From positions 1 to 31,427 of the forward strand of contig CAJUKJ010000018.1 of assembly GCA_910587365.1 (NCBI GenBank): a stretch of 31,427 nt of DNA, written 5' to 3'. Below, one piece after another: positions 1-7,313 of this stretch. The notes beneath the pieces are model-generated. The model saw only the letters and a program-made list of their open reading frames with translations, ran no database searches and was not told the DNA's origin. The number at the start of each line of letters is the position of its first letter. Within the stretch, counting starts at the first letter, position 1. Made by a program: the position numbers and the translations under genes. The stretch is from an uncultured Christensenellaceae bacterium (GTDB lineage: Bacteria > Bacillota > Clostridia > Christensenellales > Borkfalkiaceae).

Positions 1-180
1 ATCGTCAGTATCGGGAACGGAAACGAGATTTTGGCGGAGTTGAAACGGCAAGGAAACAACCTAAATCAAGCCGTAAAGAACAACTACTTTGGGGACTTAA
101 CCGAGCAAGATTTGTTAGCCGTTGTGGACGATTGTAAGAGCGTTTACCGCAAGTTATCTTCCGCCATCGGGGGAAGTTAG
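1..180 (+). CDS. mobC: MobC-like relaxosome accessory protein, C-terminal part
   Basis: Frame 1 is open from the window edge to a TAG at 178-180 and gives about 59 residues. It contains G-N-N-L-N-Q, typical of MobC-family plasmid mobilization proteins, which help the relaxase at oriT. The relaxase start codon follows two bases after the stop, so the two are probably translationally coupled. The N-terminus and any oriT lie to the left of the window. The family call rests on the short motif plus the position directly before a relaxase. Confidence 0.7.
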   Translation: MVSIGNGNEILAELKRQGNNLNQAVKNNYFGDLTEQDLLAVVDDCKSVYRKLSSAIGGS

Positions 181-182
181 AA

Positions 183-1274
183 ATGCCTTTATTCAAAGGA
201 GTGGCAAGCAAGAGTACGCCGAAGAAAGCCATTGACTACATAACTCGTCAAGATAAAGCGGCGTTCATAAGCGTAAGAAATTTATTCGAGGACGAAGATT
301 ATGCCGAACAGTTTGCGGACACAATGAGCAGATTCAGAAAAGGTAAAAAGTTTGACGAGCGCAAGTACTATCACTTCAAATTGTCTTGTGCGAGAAAAGA
401 CAATGTAAGCCCCGAACAGGCGCATTTGTATGCGCAGGAATTAGCGGCTATTCTGTTCCCCGACGACGAATGCGTAATAGCAACCCACACCGATACCAAG
501 ACGGTACACAGTCATATTATCGTGAACGCTGTCAACCCTATCACGGGCAAGAAATTAAGAATTACGGAAAGCGATTATACGAAAATGAAAGACGAAGCCA
601 ATCGTTTGGGTAGCGAGTTCGGGTACACAAAAACAGACTTCCGAAAGAGAGCGCAGAACAAGCGCACGACGCAAGAAAGTCATATCATCTTGAAAGGCGG
701 CACGTCGTGGAAAGAAGATTTGCGAGAAGTTATCGAGGAAGCGAAACGCAGTTCGTCCACACAGGAAGAATTTACGGAACACTTGCAAAAGTACGGGGTA
801 ACATTGACAAGGAACGGCAAAGACTTTTCCTACCTACACCCCGAAAAGAAAAAGCCTATTCGAGGGGCGAAGCTCGGAGAAAACTATACAAAAAGCGAGG
901 TATTAAATGCCATTAGTAAACAAGGAAACGGGAACGACGGCTACGCCTTTAACGGCGATAGACGAAATCAGATCGAGAAGCGACAGGTATCGGGAAATGA
1001 CGGACAATCAGTTGTTGCGAGAAGCGTTAGCGACATCGAACGACAAATGCAACGACTTGATAAGCAGGCAGAATACGCTCATCACGGTCTTGACGGAGAA
1101 AGTGAAGAACGTAAGCGTCGGGAACGAGAAGAACGTGAACGACTTAAAAGAGAGCGTATCGAACGCAATCGTCGCAATGAAGAGCTTGCAAGACGAAACG
1201 AGAACGCTGAACAAAACAATAGCAACGGAAACAAGTCAGGCAATAAAAAGAACGACAACTACTTTGGAAAGTGA
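183..1274 (+). CDS. MOB-type relaxase / mobilization nuclease
   Basis: A 363-residue protein that would nick oriT and carry the DNA strand during mobilization. The relaxase domain spans about residues 1-155. Tyr19 in the A-I-D-Y-I segment is a candidate catalytic tyrosine. Motif YYHFKLS lies near 62-68. The metal-binding HxDxxxxxxHxH signature is H102-T-D-T...H109-S-H111. Residues 290-363 are a highly charged Glu/Arg-rich tail ending in Asn/Lys-rich low complexity, common in relaxases. The start ATG is two bases after the mobC stop and has a purine-rich site upstream. From 907 the same DNA also encodes another protein in the +1 frame, which may be why the tail is so low in complexity. Relaxase identity is clear; the MOB subfamily (probably MOBP) is inferred. 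Confidence 0.9.
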   Translation: MPLFKGVASKSTPKKAIDYITRQDKAAFISVRNLFEDEDYAEQFADTMSRFRKGKKFDERKYYHFKLSCARKDNVSPEQAHLYAQELAAILFPDDECVIATHTDTKTVHSHIIVNAVNPITGKKLRITESDYTKMKDEANRLGSEFGYTKTDFRKRAQNKRTTQESHIILKGGTSWKEDLREVIEEAKRSSSTQEEFTEHLQKYGVTLTRNGKDFSYLHPEKKKPIRGAKLGENYTKSEVLNAISKQGNGNDGYAFNGDRRNQIEKRQVSGNDGQSVVARSVSDIERQMQRLDKQAEYAHHGLDGESEERKRREREERERLKRERIERNRRNEELARRNENAEQNNSNGNKSGNKKNDNYFGK

Positions 1275-1473
1275 GTTGCGAAGAACTATTGCCGTTCAGT
1301 CCGATGCTGTCTTTACGGAAGTCAAGAAAGAAATTGACGAAAGCAAAAAGTTACTTGAAACCACACGGGAAGAATTACGGTTACAGCACGGCTTCCGCAA
1401 GTTTATGTTTTGGGCAACACCCATACTCTTGCTCGTTCAGACGGCTTTAACGGCGTTCTTGTTGTTAAAGTAA
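907..1473 (+). CDS. Membrane-anchored coiled-coil mobilization protein overlapping the relaxase
   Basis: A 188-residue protein read in the +1 frame relative to the relaxase. It shares 368 bp with the relaxase tail and extends 199 bp beyond it. ATG 907 has a GCGAGG ribosome site six bases upstream. Residues about 45-160 are polar and heptad-like (long coiled coil). Residues about 166-186 form a hydrophobic C-terminal membrane segment ending in a terminal lysine. The layout resembles MobB-type proteins of ColE1/RSF1010-like systems, which overlap mobA and tether the relaxosome to the membrane, although sequence homology was not tested. Structured content in the unique 3' part and in the overlap argues that it is real. 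It might instead be a generic element-encoded coiled-coil protein. Confidence 0.7.
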   Translation: MPLVNKETGTTATPLTAIDEIRSRSDRYREMTDNQLLREALATSNDKCNDLISRQNTLITVLTEKVKNVSVGNEKNVNDLKESVSNAIVAMKSLQDETRTLNKTIATETSQAIKRTTTTLESELRRTIAVQSDAVFTEVKKEIDESKKLLETTREELRLQHGFRKFMFWATPILLLVQTALTAFLLLK

Positions 1474-1507
1474 AAGACAAGACAATTCAATAGAAAAAGG
1501 TCAAAGA

Positions 1508-1576
1508 CCGTGAAGCAAGGTGTCCGTAGAAATATGAAAAGGAAATCGGACTGAAAGAAGCGTTCACGGCTTTTTT
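1508..1576 (+). terminator. Two-stem intrinsic terminator after the mob genes
   Basis: The outer arms are CCGTGAA (1508-1514) and TTCACGG (1563-1569), followed by C and six T. Inside the large loop a second stem is formed by GTCCG (1522-1526) and CGGAC (1547-1551). The T run suits a plus-strand terminator. The long inner loop is unusual and could also mark the 3' end of a small RNA. Confidence 0.6.
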
Positions 1577-1660
1577 ATACGAAAGTTACCGCCTTTGAGC
1601 GGATACGCAAAATATGGAATTGCGTTTAGGTACGCGCATAGGATCGCGGAGGAATTTAAT

Positions 1661-1681
1661 ATGAAAACTGAATATGAATGA
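1661..1681 (+). CDS. Six-codon minicistron coupled to the tnpW-like gene
   Basis: A strong GGAGG site at about 1649-1653 precedes ATG 1661. The frame reads M-K-T-E-Y-E and stops at TGA 1679-1681, overlapping the next gene's ATG (1678-1680) as ATGA. The only good ribosome site belongs to the minicistron, so the 72-residue protein is probably translated by coupling. An alternative is that the minicistron is spurious and the ribosome site serves the downstream ATG from too far away. Confidence 0.5.
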   Translation: MKTEYE

Positions 1682-1896
1682 TTATTAAAGTTATCGGAGG
1701 AACATTTACGAACAAGACGTTGCAACAATTACGGGAAGAATTTTCGGGTGCGCCCACTTCCCAAAAAGAATATATGATTGAGGGAAAAAGATACATCGTA
1801 ACAAGTCATTACACGGGGAAAAAGAATGTGAACAAGGTAATAAACGATATAGCCTTGAAAAGAGCGTATGCCGATATGGATAAAATAACGGCATAA
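1678..1896 (+). CDS. tnpW: TnpW-like small transposon-encoded protein
   Basis: A 72-residue protein with a central segment of the form (I/E)GKRYIVTSHYTGK...VNKVINDIALKRAY. This resembles the short TnpW family found next to TnpX-type serine recombinases (an IGxTTYxVxxHF core followed by a short helix). The role of TnpW is not established; a recombination directionality or regulatory role is a reasonable guess. It sits 90 bp upstream of the recombinase in the same direction, which supports the assignment. The start codon lacks its own ribosome site and overlaps the stop of a minicistron. The family call is moderate because the protein is short. Confidence 0.55.
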   Translation: MIIKVIGGTFTNKTLQQLREEFSGAPTSQKEYMIEGKRYIVTSHYTGKKNVNKVINDIALKRAYADMDKITA

Positions 1897-1911
1897 AATC
1901 GGTCGGGCAGC

Positions 1912-1955
1912 TTGAAAAATTCAATGCGTTATGGTATAATGATAACGCATTGAAT
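1912..1955 (+). promoter_or_regulatory. Recombinase promoter with the -10 box inside a perfect palindrome
   Basis: -35 TTGAAA (1912-1917), 17-bp spacer, -10 TATAAT (1935-1940). The -10 box lies in the 9-bp centre of a perfect inverted repeat with 14-bp arms, ATTCAATGCGTTAT (1919-1932) and ATAACGCATTGAAT (1942-1955). A dimeric protein bound here would block the promoter, so this is a likely operator for the recombinase or a small element regulator. The recombinase start (1987) has a GGAG site and begins about 40 bp downstream of the expected transcript start. Confidence 0.75.
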
Positions 1956-1986
1956 AAGGCTGCTTTGATTCAGAGGAGTAAAATAA

Positions 1987-3633
1987 ATGAAATCAAAGCA
2001 ATTACAACAGAATAAGAAAGCAGGAACATATTTAAGGCTTTCCAAAGACGACGAAAAAGCGGGCGACTCGCTCTCTATCGAAAATCAACGGCTTATCTTG
2101 CAAAAGTACGTTGCCGAGCAAGGCTGGGAACTTGTGGACGAATACGTTGACGACGGTTACAGCGGAACAAACTTCGACCGTCCCGACGTGCAACGGTTAT
2201 TAGAGGACGCCAAAAACGGAAGAATAGACATTATAATCGTCAAAGACCTTTCCCGTTTCGGCAGAAATTATATCCAAGTCGGACAGTACGTCGATTACAT
2301 ATTCCCTATGTACAATATCCGCTTTATCGCATTGAGCGATAACGTGGACACGGCGGACACGAACAGCTCGGGTATGGATATGATGCCCATAATGAACGTG
2401 TTTAACGAATGGCACTCGGCAAACACAAGCAAGAAAATTCGGGCGGTTATCGAAGCGAACGCACGGGCGGGTAAATATCGGACTACTTTTGCGCCCTACG
2501 GGTATATCAAAGGAACAGACGAAAAGAAATTGCCCGTCGTGGACGAACCTGCGGCAAGTAACGTAAGACGCATATTCGAGATGCGGGCAAGCGGCATAAG
2601 TCCGAAGAAAATATCCGAAGCGTTTAATGAAGAAGGCATTTTAATTCCTACGGACTACCGCTGTCAACGGGACGGAACGACCACGAAAAAGCAGACTTGC
2701 CACTTATGGCAAACGGACATCGTAAAACAAATTCTGCACAATCCCACTTATCTCGGACATTTGGTACAACTTCGTTCTACAACCGTTTCGTATAAGAACA
2801 AAAAGCACGTCAATCGGGACGAAAGCGAACAAGTTATTATACGGAATACCCACGAAGCAATCGTAAGTCAAGAGTTATGGGACAAGTGTCGGGAAGTCGA
2901 AGCGTCCGTCAGTCAGGGCAAGCGCAACAAAGCGGGCGTAACGCAACCGTTATCGGGACTTATGTATTGCGCGGACTGCGGCGGTAAAATGAGGCTCGGT
3001 TGGAACAATACAAGGCATAAACGCACCGACCCGCGAACGTATCTTCGGGAAAACTACAACTGCGGAAATTACAGTCGTTTCGGAAAATTCTATTGCACAA
3101 GCCATTATATCAAACTTAAAGACATCAATACGCTTGTGTTAATGGATATTCGTTCAAAAGCGCAACTCGTCATAGAGGACGAAAAGCAAGCACGCGAGGA
3201 CTTTCTCAAACGTAAAGAACGGTTATCGTCGGCGGAAAAAGCAAGCGATAAGAAGAAATTGCAAACGGTGCAAAGTCGGCTTTTGGAACTTGACAGGCTT
3301 ATTGTTTCGGTGTACGAAGATAAAGTCTTGAAGAAAATTCCCGAAGAAATTTGCGTAAATCTTTTGGGTAAGTACCAAGCGGAAAAGAACGCTTTGCAAG
3401 CCGAAGTCTTAATGCTTGAAAAGAAAGTAGCCGATACCGCAAGGGAAGAAAACGATGTGGACGAATTTATCCGCAGACTCAAACGCTACACCGACGTTTC
3501 CGAACTGACACGTGAAATGTGCCTTGAACTCATTGAGTACATCACGATAGACAAGTGTCCGGGAAGATTTGTCAAAACGCCGAGAGAAGTCCACATCTAC
3601 TACAAACTAATCGACGAAGCCCACGACAAATAA
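1987..3633 (+). CDS. Large serine recombinase (TnpX-like)
   Basis: A 548-residue site-specific recombinase. The resolvase domain (about 10-160) has the catalytic YLRLS motif with Ser19, the GYSGTNFDRP segment and LSRFGRN with conserved arginines. A 'Recombinase' DNA-binding domain follows (about 165-280). A zinc ribbon begins with C-A-D-C-G-G near 326 and closes with C-G-N and C-T-S-H near 355-370. A coiled coil (about 390-480) and a C-terminal DUF4368-like region (about 485-548) complete the family's domain order. Length and order match TnpX-type enzymes that excise and integrate mobilizable elements. It is the last gene before the element's right end, as usual. The start has GAGGAG seven to ten bases upstream. 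Confidence 0.93.
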   Translation: MKSKQLQQNKKAGTYLRLSKDDEKAGDSLSIENQRLILQKYVAEQGWELVDEYVDDGYSGTNFDRPDVQRLLEDAKNGRIDIIIVKDLSRFGRNYIQVGQYVDYIFPMYNIRFIALSDNVDTADTNSSGMDMMPIMNVFNEWHSANTSKKIRAVIEANARAGKYRTTFAPYGYIKGTDEKKLPVVDEPAASNVRRIFEMRASGISPKKISEAFNEEGILIPTDYRCQRDGTTTKKQTCHLWQTDIVKQILHNPTYLGHLVQLRSTTVSYKNKKHVNRDESEQVIIRNTHEAIVSQELWDKCREVEASVSQGKRNKAGVTQPLSGLMYCADCGGKMRLGWNNTRHKRTDPRTYLRENYNCGNYSRFGKFYCTSHYIKLKDINTLVLMDIRSKAQLVIEDEKQAREDFLKRKERLSSAEKASDKKKLQTVQSRLLELDRLIVSVYEDKVLKKIPEEICVNLLGKYQAEKNALQAEVLMLEKKVADTAREENDVDEFIRRLKRYTDVSELTREMCLELIEYITIDKCPGRFVKTPREVHIYYKLIDEAHDK

Positions 3634-4319
3634 CGGAATACCGAAATCTTGTGTCCTTTTCGGGTTTCCACCACAGTCGAAGTGTGCGCCTCGGGGTTTT
3701 TGTACGCGTCGCCCGCGCCTAAAAGGTGCATAAGCTCGTGCTTGAAGGTCATCATAAGATAGCTGCCGTTAACAAGCGTTTTCGTATCGAGAACTATTCC
3801 GAAGTTGCATATCCAGCTTCCGTTGTAGCCGTGCGGTGCCTGCCCGAGCGTCATTTTTGTTTCGCTCGATTGAAGGGTTGCGGAAGTAAGCCTTATGGAA
3901 TATTCGCTTGCCAAATCCGCGTCGGTCGGGGCATAGTTTACGGCGAACTTGTAGTTGGGGTTGATTACTTTGAATACGTCGTTAAACTCTTCAACGCTGT
4001 CCTCCAGGACAAGCTTGGCGTATTCCCCCAATTCGCACTTTACGTTTAACGTCATAACAGCTCCGTTTTCGGGGCAGGGCATACGCACTATCGAGCTTTG
4101 CAGCAGATATGTCTTTTCCGCAGAGCCGTAAATTTCAAGCACCTTATCCATTGCCGACTGCGCGTCGGGCAGGGTGTACGTAGACGCCCAGAGCGGCGGT
4201 TCTGCTTTTTCGTCCCCGCCTTCATTATCTCCGTTTTTGCAGCCCGCTATAACGGCTACGGTCAAAGACAGTACCGCCGCAACTGAAAGCGTTAAAAATT
4301 TTTTAAACCCTTTAACCAT
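3600..4319 (-). pseudogene. Zinc metalloprotease lipoprotein, 3' end cut off by the mobile element
   Basis: The frame gives 239 residues. A type II signal peptide ends in V-I-A-G-C with lipidated Cys27, so the product would be anchored outside the membrane. Residues 194-204 are H-E-L-M-H-L-L-G-A-G-D, a metzincin-like zinc site (HExxHxxGxxD). The expected Met-turn region beyond it is absent. About 20 residues after the zinc site the frame enters the recombinase region and ends antisense to it. The last 15-25 residues are therefore probably element-derived. The ATG overlaps the metH stop (ATGGTTAA), so the gene was the last of the met operon. The missing 3' part should lie left of the window, beyond the element's other end. 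Confidence 0.75.
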
Positions 4320-6699
4320 TTAATTCCGCCTCTATATTTTCTGCGAAACGGACGGTTGACATTGCGTCCTTACCGTAGCCGTCCGCACCCATTTCCTCCG
4401 CATACTCTTTTGTCAATACCGCACCTCCGACAATGACCTTGCAGTCGGGGCATTCCTTGCGGAGAAGCGCGATTGTTTCGCGCATGCTGCCGACCGTGGT
4501 AGTCATAAGCGCGGAAAGTCCGACCAGCTTCGCACCTGTTTTTTTGACCGCGTCGGCTACACTTTGCGGGTCGACGTCGCGCCCCAAATCACAGACGGAA
4601 AAGCCGTAATTTTCCAACAGTGTTTTTACTATGTTTTTGCCTATGTCGTGAATGTCGCCCTTGACGGTGGCAAGCACTATTTTAAGCTTTTTGCTTTTTG
4701 CGTTTGACCCGAACGCGCTTTTGATTACGCCGAATGCCGCGGAAGCCGCCTCCGCGCTCATTAAAAGCTGGGGCAGGAAAACCTTATTATTTTCAAAGCC
4801 CTGCCCAACGTCGTCGAGGGCGGGGATAATATAAAAGTCGATAACTTCAAGCGGGGATAGACTTTTTAAAAGCTCTTGCGCACGGACGGAGGCTTCGGCT
4901 TTAAGTCCCTTTATTATGCAGTACTTCAAGTCCGAGCCGTCTGCTTTATCGGACGGCTTGGCAGTTTCGGTTACCGCGCCCGCCTGAACGCGTGACGCAT
5001 ATTCGATATATTTAAGACAATTTTCATCCTTGCCGGCAAGCGCGAGATAGCTGTAATAAGTTTTCATCATCTCGTGCGAGTTGGGGTTCATAATCGCGGC
5101 GGACAGCCCCGAGTTCAACGCCATTGCAAAGAACGCCGAATTTATAAAATCGCGGTTGGGAAGTCCGAACGAAATATTCGACACACCCAGCGAGGTATTT
5201 ATTCCGAGCTTGTTTTTTATATACGAAAGCGAGTCCAAAGCCGCAACGCCTGCGTTTGAATCCGCGCTGACCGCCATAGCAAGCGTATCGAAAATTATAT
5301 CGCAGCTCTTTATCCCGTATTCCTGTGCGGTCTTTAAAATGTTTAGCGCGATTTTTATTCTGCCCTCCGCCGTAGCGGGTATTCCGCCCTCGTCAAGGGT
5401 AAGCGCGATTACCGCACCACCGTATTTTTTAACGAGCGGAAATACCGCGCGCATACTTTCCCTTTTGCCGTTGACGGAGTTTACAAGCGGTTTGCCGTTG
5501 TAAACGCGCATAGCGCGTTCCATCGCGACAGGGTCGGAGGTATCAATCTGCAAGGGCAAATCCGTAACGGACTGTATTTCCGCGACGGCTTGCGTAAGCG
5601 TTCCCGCTTCGTCTATTTCCGGCAAACCGACGTTCACGTCCAGTGCGTGCACGCCCCGTTCCGCCTGCGTTACAGCCTCGTTCAAGACGTATGCGATATC
5701 CCCCTCCTTCAAAGCCTGTTTAAGACGTTTTTTGCCAGTGGGGTTAATTCGTTCGCCTATAAGCAGGGGTCTATCCCCGAAATAGACCGCGTCGGTGTAA
5801 GAGCTTATTACCGTAAGATTTTTTTGCTTTACGGGTGCGGGAATGATATCTTTGACCGCGACGCTTAACTTTTTTATATATTCAGGCGACGTTCCGCAGC
5901 AGCCGCCCACGCAACGAACGCCCAAATTTACAAGTTCAAGCATATCTGCGGTAAAACCGTCCGCACCAACGCTGTAAAAGGTTTTTCCGTTTTCGATACA
6001 GGGCATACCCGCGTTGGGCTTTGCTATAACGGGAACCGAAGCACACTTCAAAAGCCTTTCGGCTACCGACTTCATCTCGCGCGGGGCGAGCGAGCAGTTA
6101 AGCCCCAAAGCTTCAACGCCAAGCCCTTCCAAAAGGGCAACTACCGCTTCGGGCGACGCGCCCGTCATAGTCTTTGAATAAGCGTTGAAAACGCAGCAGG
6201 CAAACACGGGAAGCGCGCTTGCCTCCTTTGCAGCGAGGACGGCGGCTTTCGCCTCGTAGATGTCGTTCATCGTTTCGACGAACACGAGGTCTGCCCCCGC
6301 GTCCGCGGCGGCTTTTACCACGCGTTTGAAGGATGTTACCGCGTCCTCGAAATCAAGCCCGCCGAGCGGCTTTAATAGCTTGCCGCAAGGTCCCAAATCG
6401 AGCGCGACGAATTTATCCTTAAAGCCCTTGCAGCAGCTTTTTGCGATTTTTATTGCGGCACGAACCAACTCCTCCGTTCCTCCGCCGTACTTTAAGGGGT
6501 TTATGCCGAAAGTGTTTGCGCAAATGACGTCCGCTCCCGCTTCAAGATATGCGCGGTGAACCTCCGCAACCTTTTCGGGGTTGGTCAAATTCCACTCTTC
6601 GGGCGGAGTACCCGCAGGCAGACCCGCGCTTTGCAGCATCGTACCCATTGCGCCGTCAAGCACTAATATAGACTTTTTTAGTTTATTTAATAAATTCAT
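4312..6699 (-). CDS. metH: Cobalamin-dependent methionine synthase without reactivation domain
   Basis: A 795-residue enzyme transferring a methyl group from methyltetrahydrofolate to homocysteine via cobalamin. Domain order: homocysteine-binding barrel (about 1-300; starts LVLDGAMGTMLQ, zinc cysteines in GLNCSL and the GGCCGTSP segment near 265), pterin-binding barrel (about 315-580, with GERINPTG), cobalamin cap helices (about 600-660), and the B12 Rossmann domain with the DIHDIGKN motif near 680, whose His is the axial ligand. The C-terminal reactivation domain is missing and is supplied by the gene upstream. I place the start at 6699 (M-N-L-L-N-K), where family similarity begins. The frame is open for another 183 bp upstream, but that stretch is the reactivation gene read in the wrong frame. 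Confidence 0.95.
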   Translation of the reverse strand: MNLLNKLKKSILVLDGAMGTMLQSAGLPAGTPPEEWNLTNPEKVAEVHRAYLEAGADVICANTFGINPLKYGGGTEELVRAAIKIAKSCCKGFKDKFVALDLGPCGKLLKPLGGLDFEDAVTSFKRVVKAAADAGADLVFVETMNDIYEAKAAVLAAKEASALPVFACCVFNAYSKTMTGASPEAVVALLEGLGVEALGLNCSLAPREMKSVAERLLKCASVPVIAKPNAGMPCIENGKTFYSVGADGFTADMLELVNLGVRCVGGCCGTSPEYIKKLSVAVKDIIPAPVKQKNLTVISSYTDAVYFGDRPLLIGERINPTGKKRLKQALKEGDIAYVLNEAVTQAERGVHALDVNVGLPEIDEAGTLTQAVAEIQSVTDLPLQIDTSDPVAMERAMRVYNGKPLVNSVNGKRESMRAVFPLVKKYGGAVIALTLDEGGIPATAEGRIKIALNILKTAQEYGIKSCDIIFDTLAMAVSADSNAGVAALDSLSYIKNKLGINTSLGVSNISFGLPNRDFINSAFFAMALNSGLSAAIMNPNSHEMMKTYYSYLALAGKDENCLKYIEYASRVQAGAVTETAKPSDKADGSDLKYCIIKGLKAEASVRAQELLKSLSPLEVIDFYIIPALDDVGQGFENNKVFLPQLLMSAEAASAAFGVIKSAFGSNAKSKKLKIVLATVKGDIHDIGKNIVKTLLENYGFSVCDLGRDVDPQSVADAVKKTGAKLVGLSALMTTTVGSMRETIALLRKECPDCKVIVGGAVLTKEYAEEMGADGYGKDAMSTVRFAENIEAELNG

Positions 6700-6734
6700 A
6701 GTATTTCCGTAAAAGCAGTCGAGCCGAAACCTTA

Positions 6735-7313
6735 TCAGTCTTTGACGCCGATAATTGCCGTAACCGACTTGGTAGGAGTCATAAAAAGATTGTCTGAAAG
6801 GGTTATACCCAGACGCTTTGTAACGCCAAGCGCAGAAAATATATCGCGCTGTAAGTCCAAAGGCAAATCGCCATACCCGCACGAAAAGCGGGGCTTGGTT
6901 TTGCCGTATTTTTGAGTAATTGTTTCATTTACGTCGTCGCACCAGCATTCAACCGCAGCCGAACCCATAGCCTGTAAAATGAGCGCGCGGGCGGGGGAAA
7001 GCTTAGCGTACTTTAAGATGAGCCTGTCTACTTCCGCACCGACCGTTGCGGCGAAAAGCACTATTTTACTGCACCCTTCCAGGTTTTTGGCAAGCGATTT
7101 GCTTTCAACCTCCGCAAAGCCCAAATTCAGCTTTTCCCCGCAGGATATGGCGTACTCTTCAAAACACGCCTTTGGGGAAAGCGCGGAATAAATAAGCTTT
7201 TCGCACTCGCTTAATTGCTCTTCTATGCCCGTAACGTCCTTTGCGCCGTAATAGCCGAGATAGCGCAAGACTTCCTTTTTGTCTATCCTGCCTTTGCCTG
7301 TAAGTTCTAACAT
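6735..7313 (-). CDS. Stand-alone MetH reactivation-domain protein
   Basis: A 192-residue protein matching the vitamin-B12-dependent methionine synthase activation domain as an independent polypeptide. The C-terminal half has the SAM-binding features RFSCGYGDLPLD and the M-T-P-T-K-S-V-T-A stretch, the counterpart of the RxxxGY and SV(S/T)G region of E. coli MetH. Its expected job is reductive methylation of inactive cob(II)alamin on MetH, using SAM and an electron donor. It overlaps the end of metF (ATGTTAG) and lies 35 bp before metH, so all three are likely made from one transcript. Split MetH systems of this kind are known in Thermotoga and many Firmicutes. Confidence 0.88.
   Translation of the reverse strand: MLELTGKGRIDKKEVLRYLGYYGAKDVTGIEEQLSECEKLIYSALSPKACFEEYAISCGEKLNLGFAEVESKSLAKNLEGCSKIVLFAATVGAEVDRLILKYAKLSPARALILQAMGSAAVECWCDDVNETITQKYGKTKPRFSCGYGDLPLDLQRDIFSALGVTKRLGITLSDNLFMTPTKSVTAIIGVKD

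Larger units (their letters stand above)
1..3650. mobile_element. Right part of a Tn4451-like integrative mobilizable element
   Basis: A run of plus-strand genes encodes a MobC-type relaxosome protein (partial), a relaxase, an overlapping membrane coiled-coil protein, a TnpW-like small protein and a large serine recombinase. This is the gene set of TnpX-type integrative mobilizable elements, which excise by serine recombinase and are mobilized by a helper conjugation system. No type IV secretion genes are visible, so the element is not self-transmissible on this evidence. The left end lies outside the window. The right end is placed between the recombinase stop (3633) and about 3690, because a minus-strand lipoprotein gene loses its expected 3' end there. 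The exact junction cannot be fixed without the left end or an empty site. Confidence 0.8.

Noticed and set aside
6700..6882. N-terminal extension of metH up to 6882
   Set aside because: These codons overlap the end of the reactivation gene in another frame and show no MetH similarity; M at 6699 begins the conserved domain.
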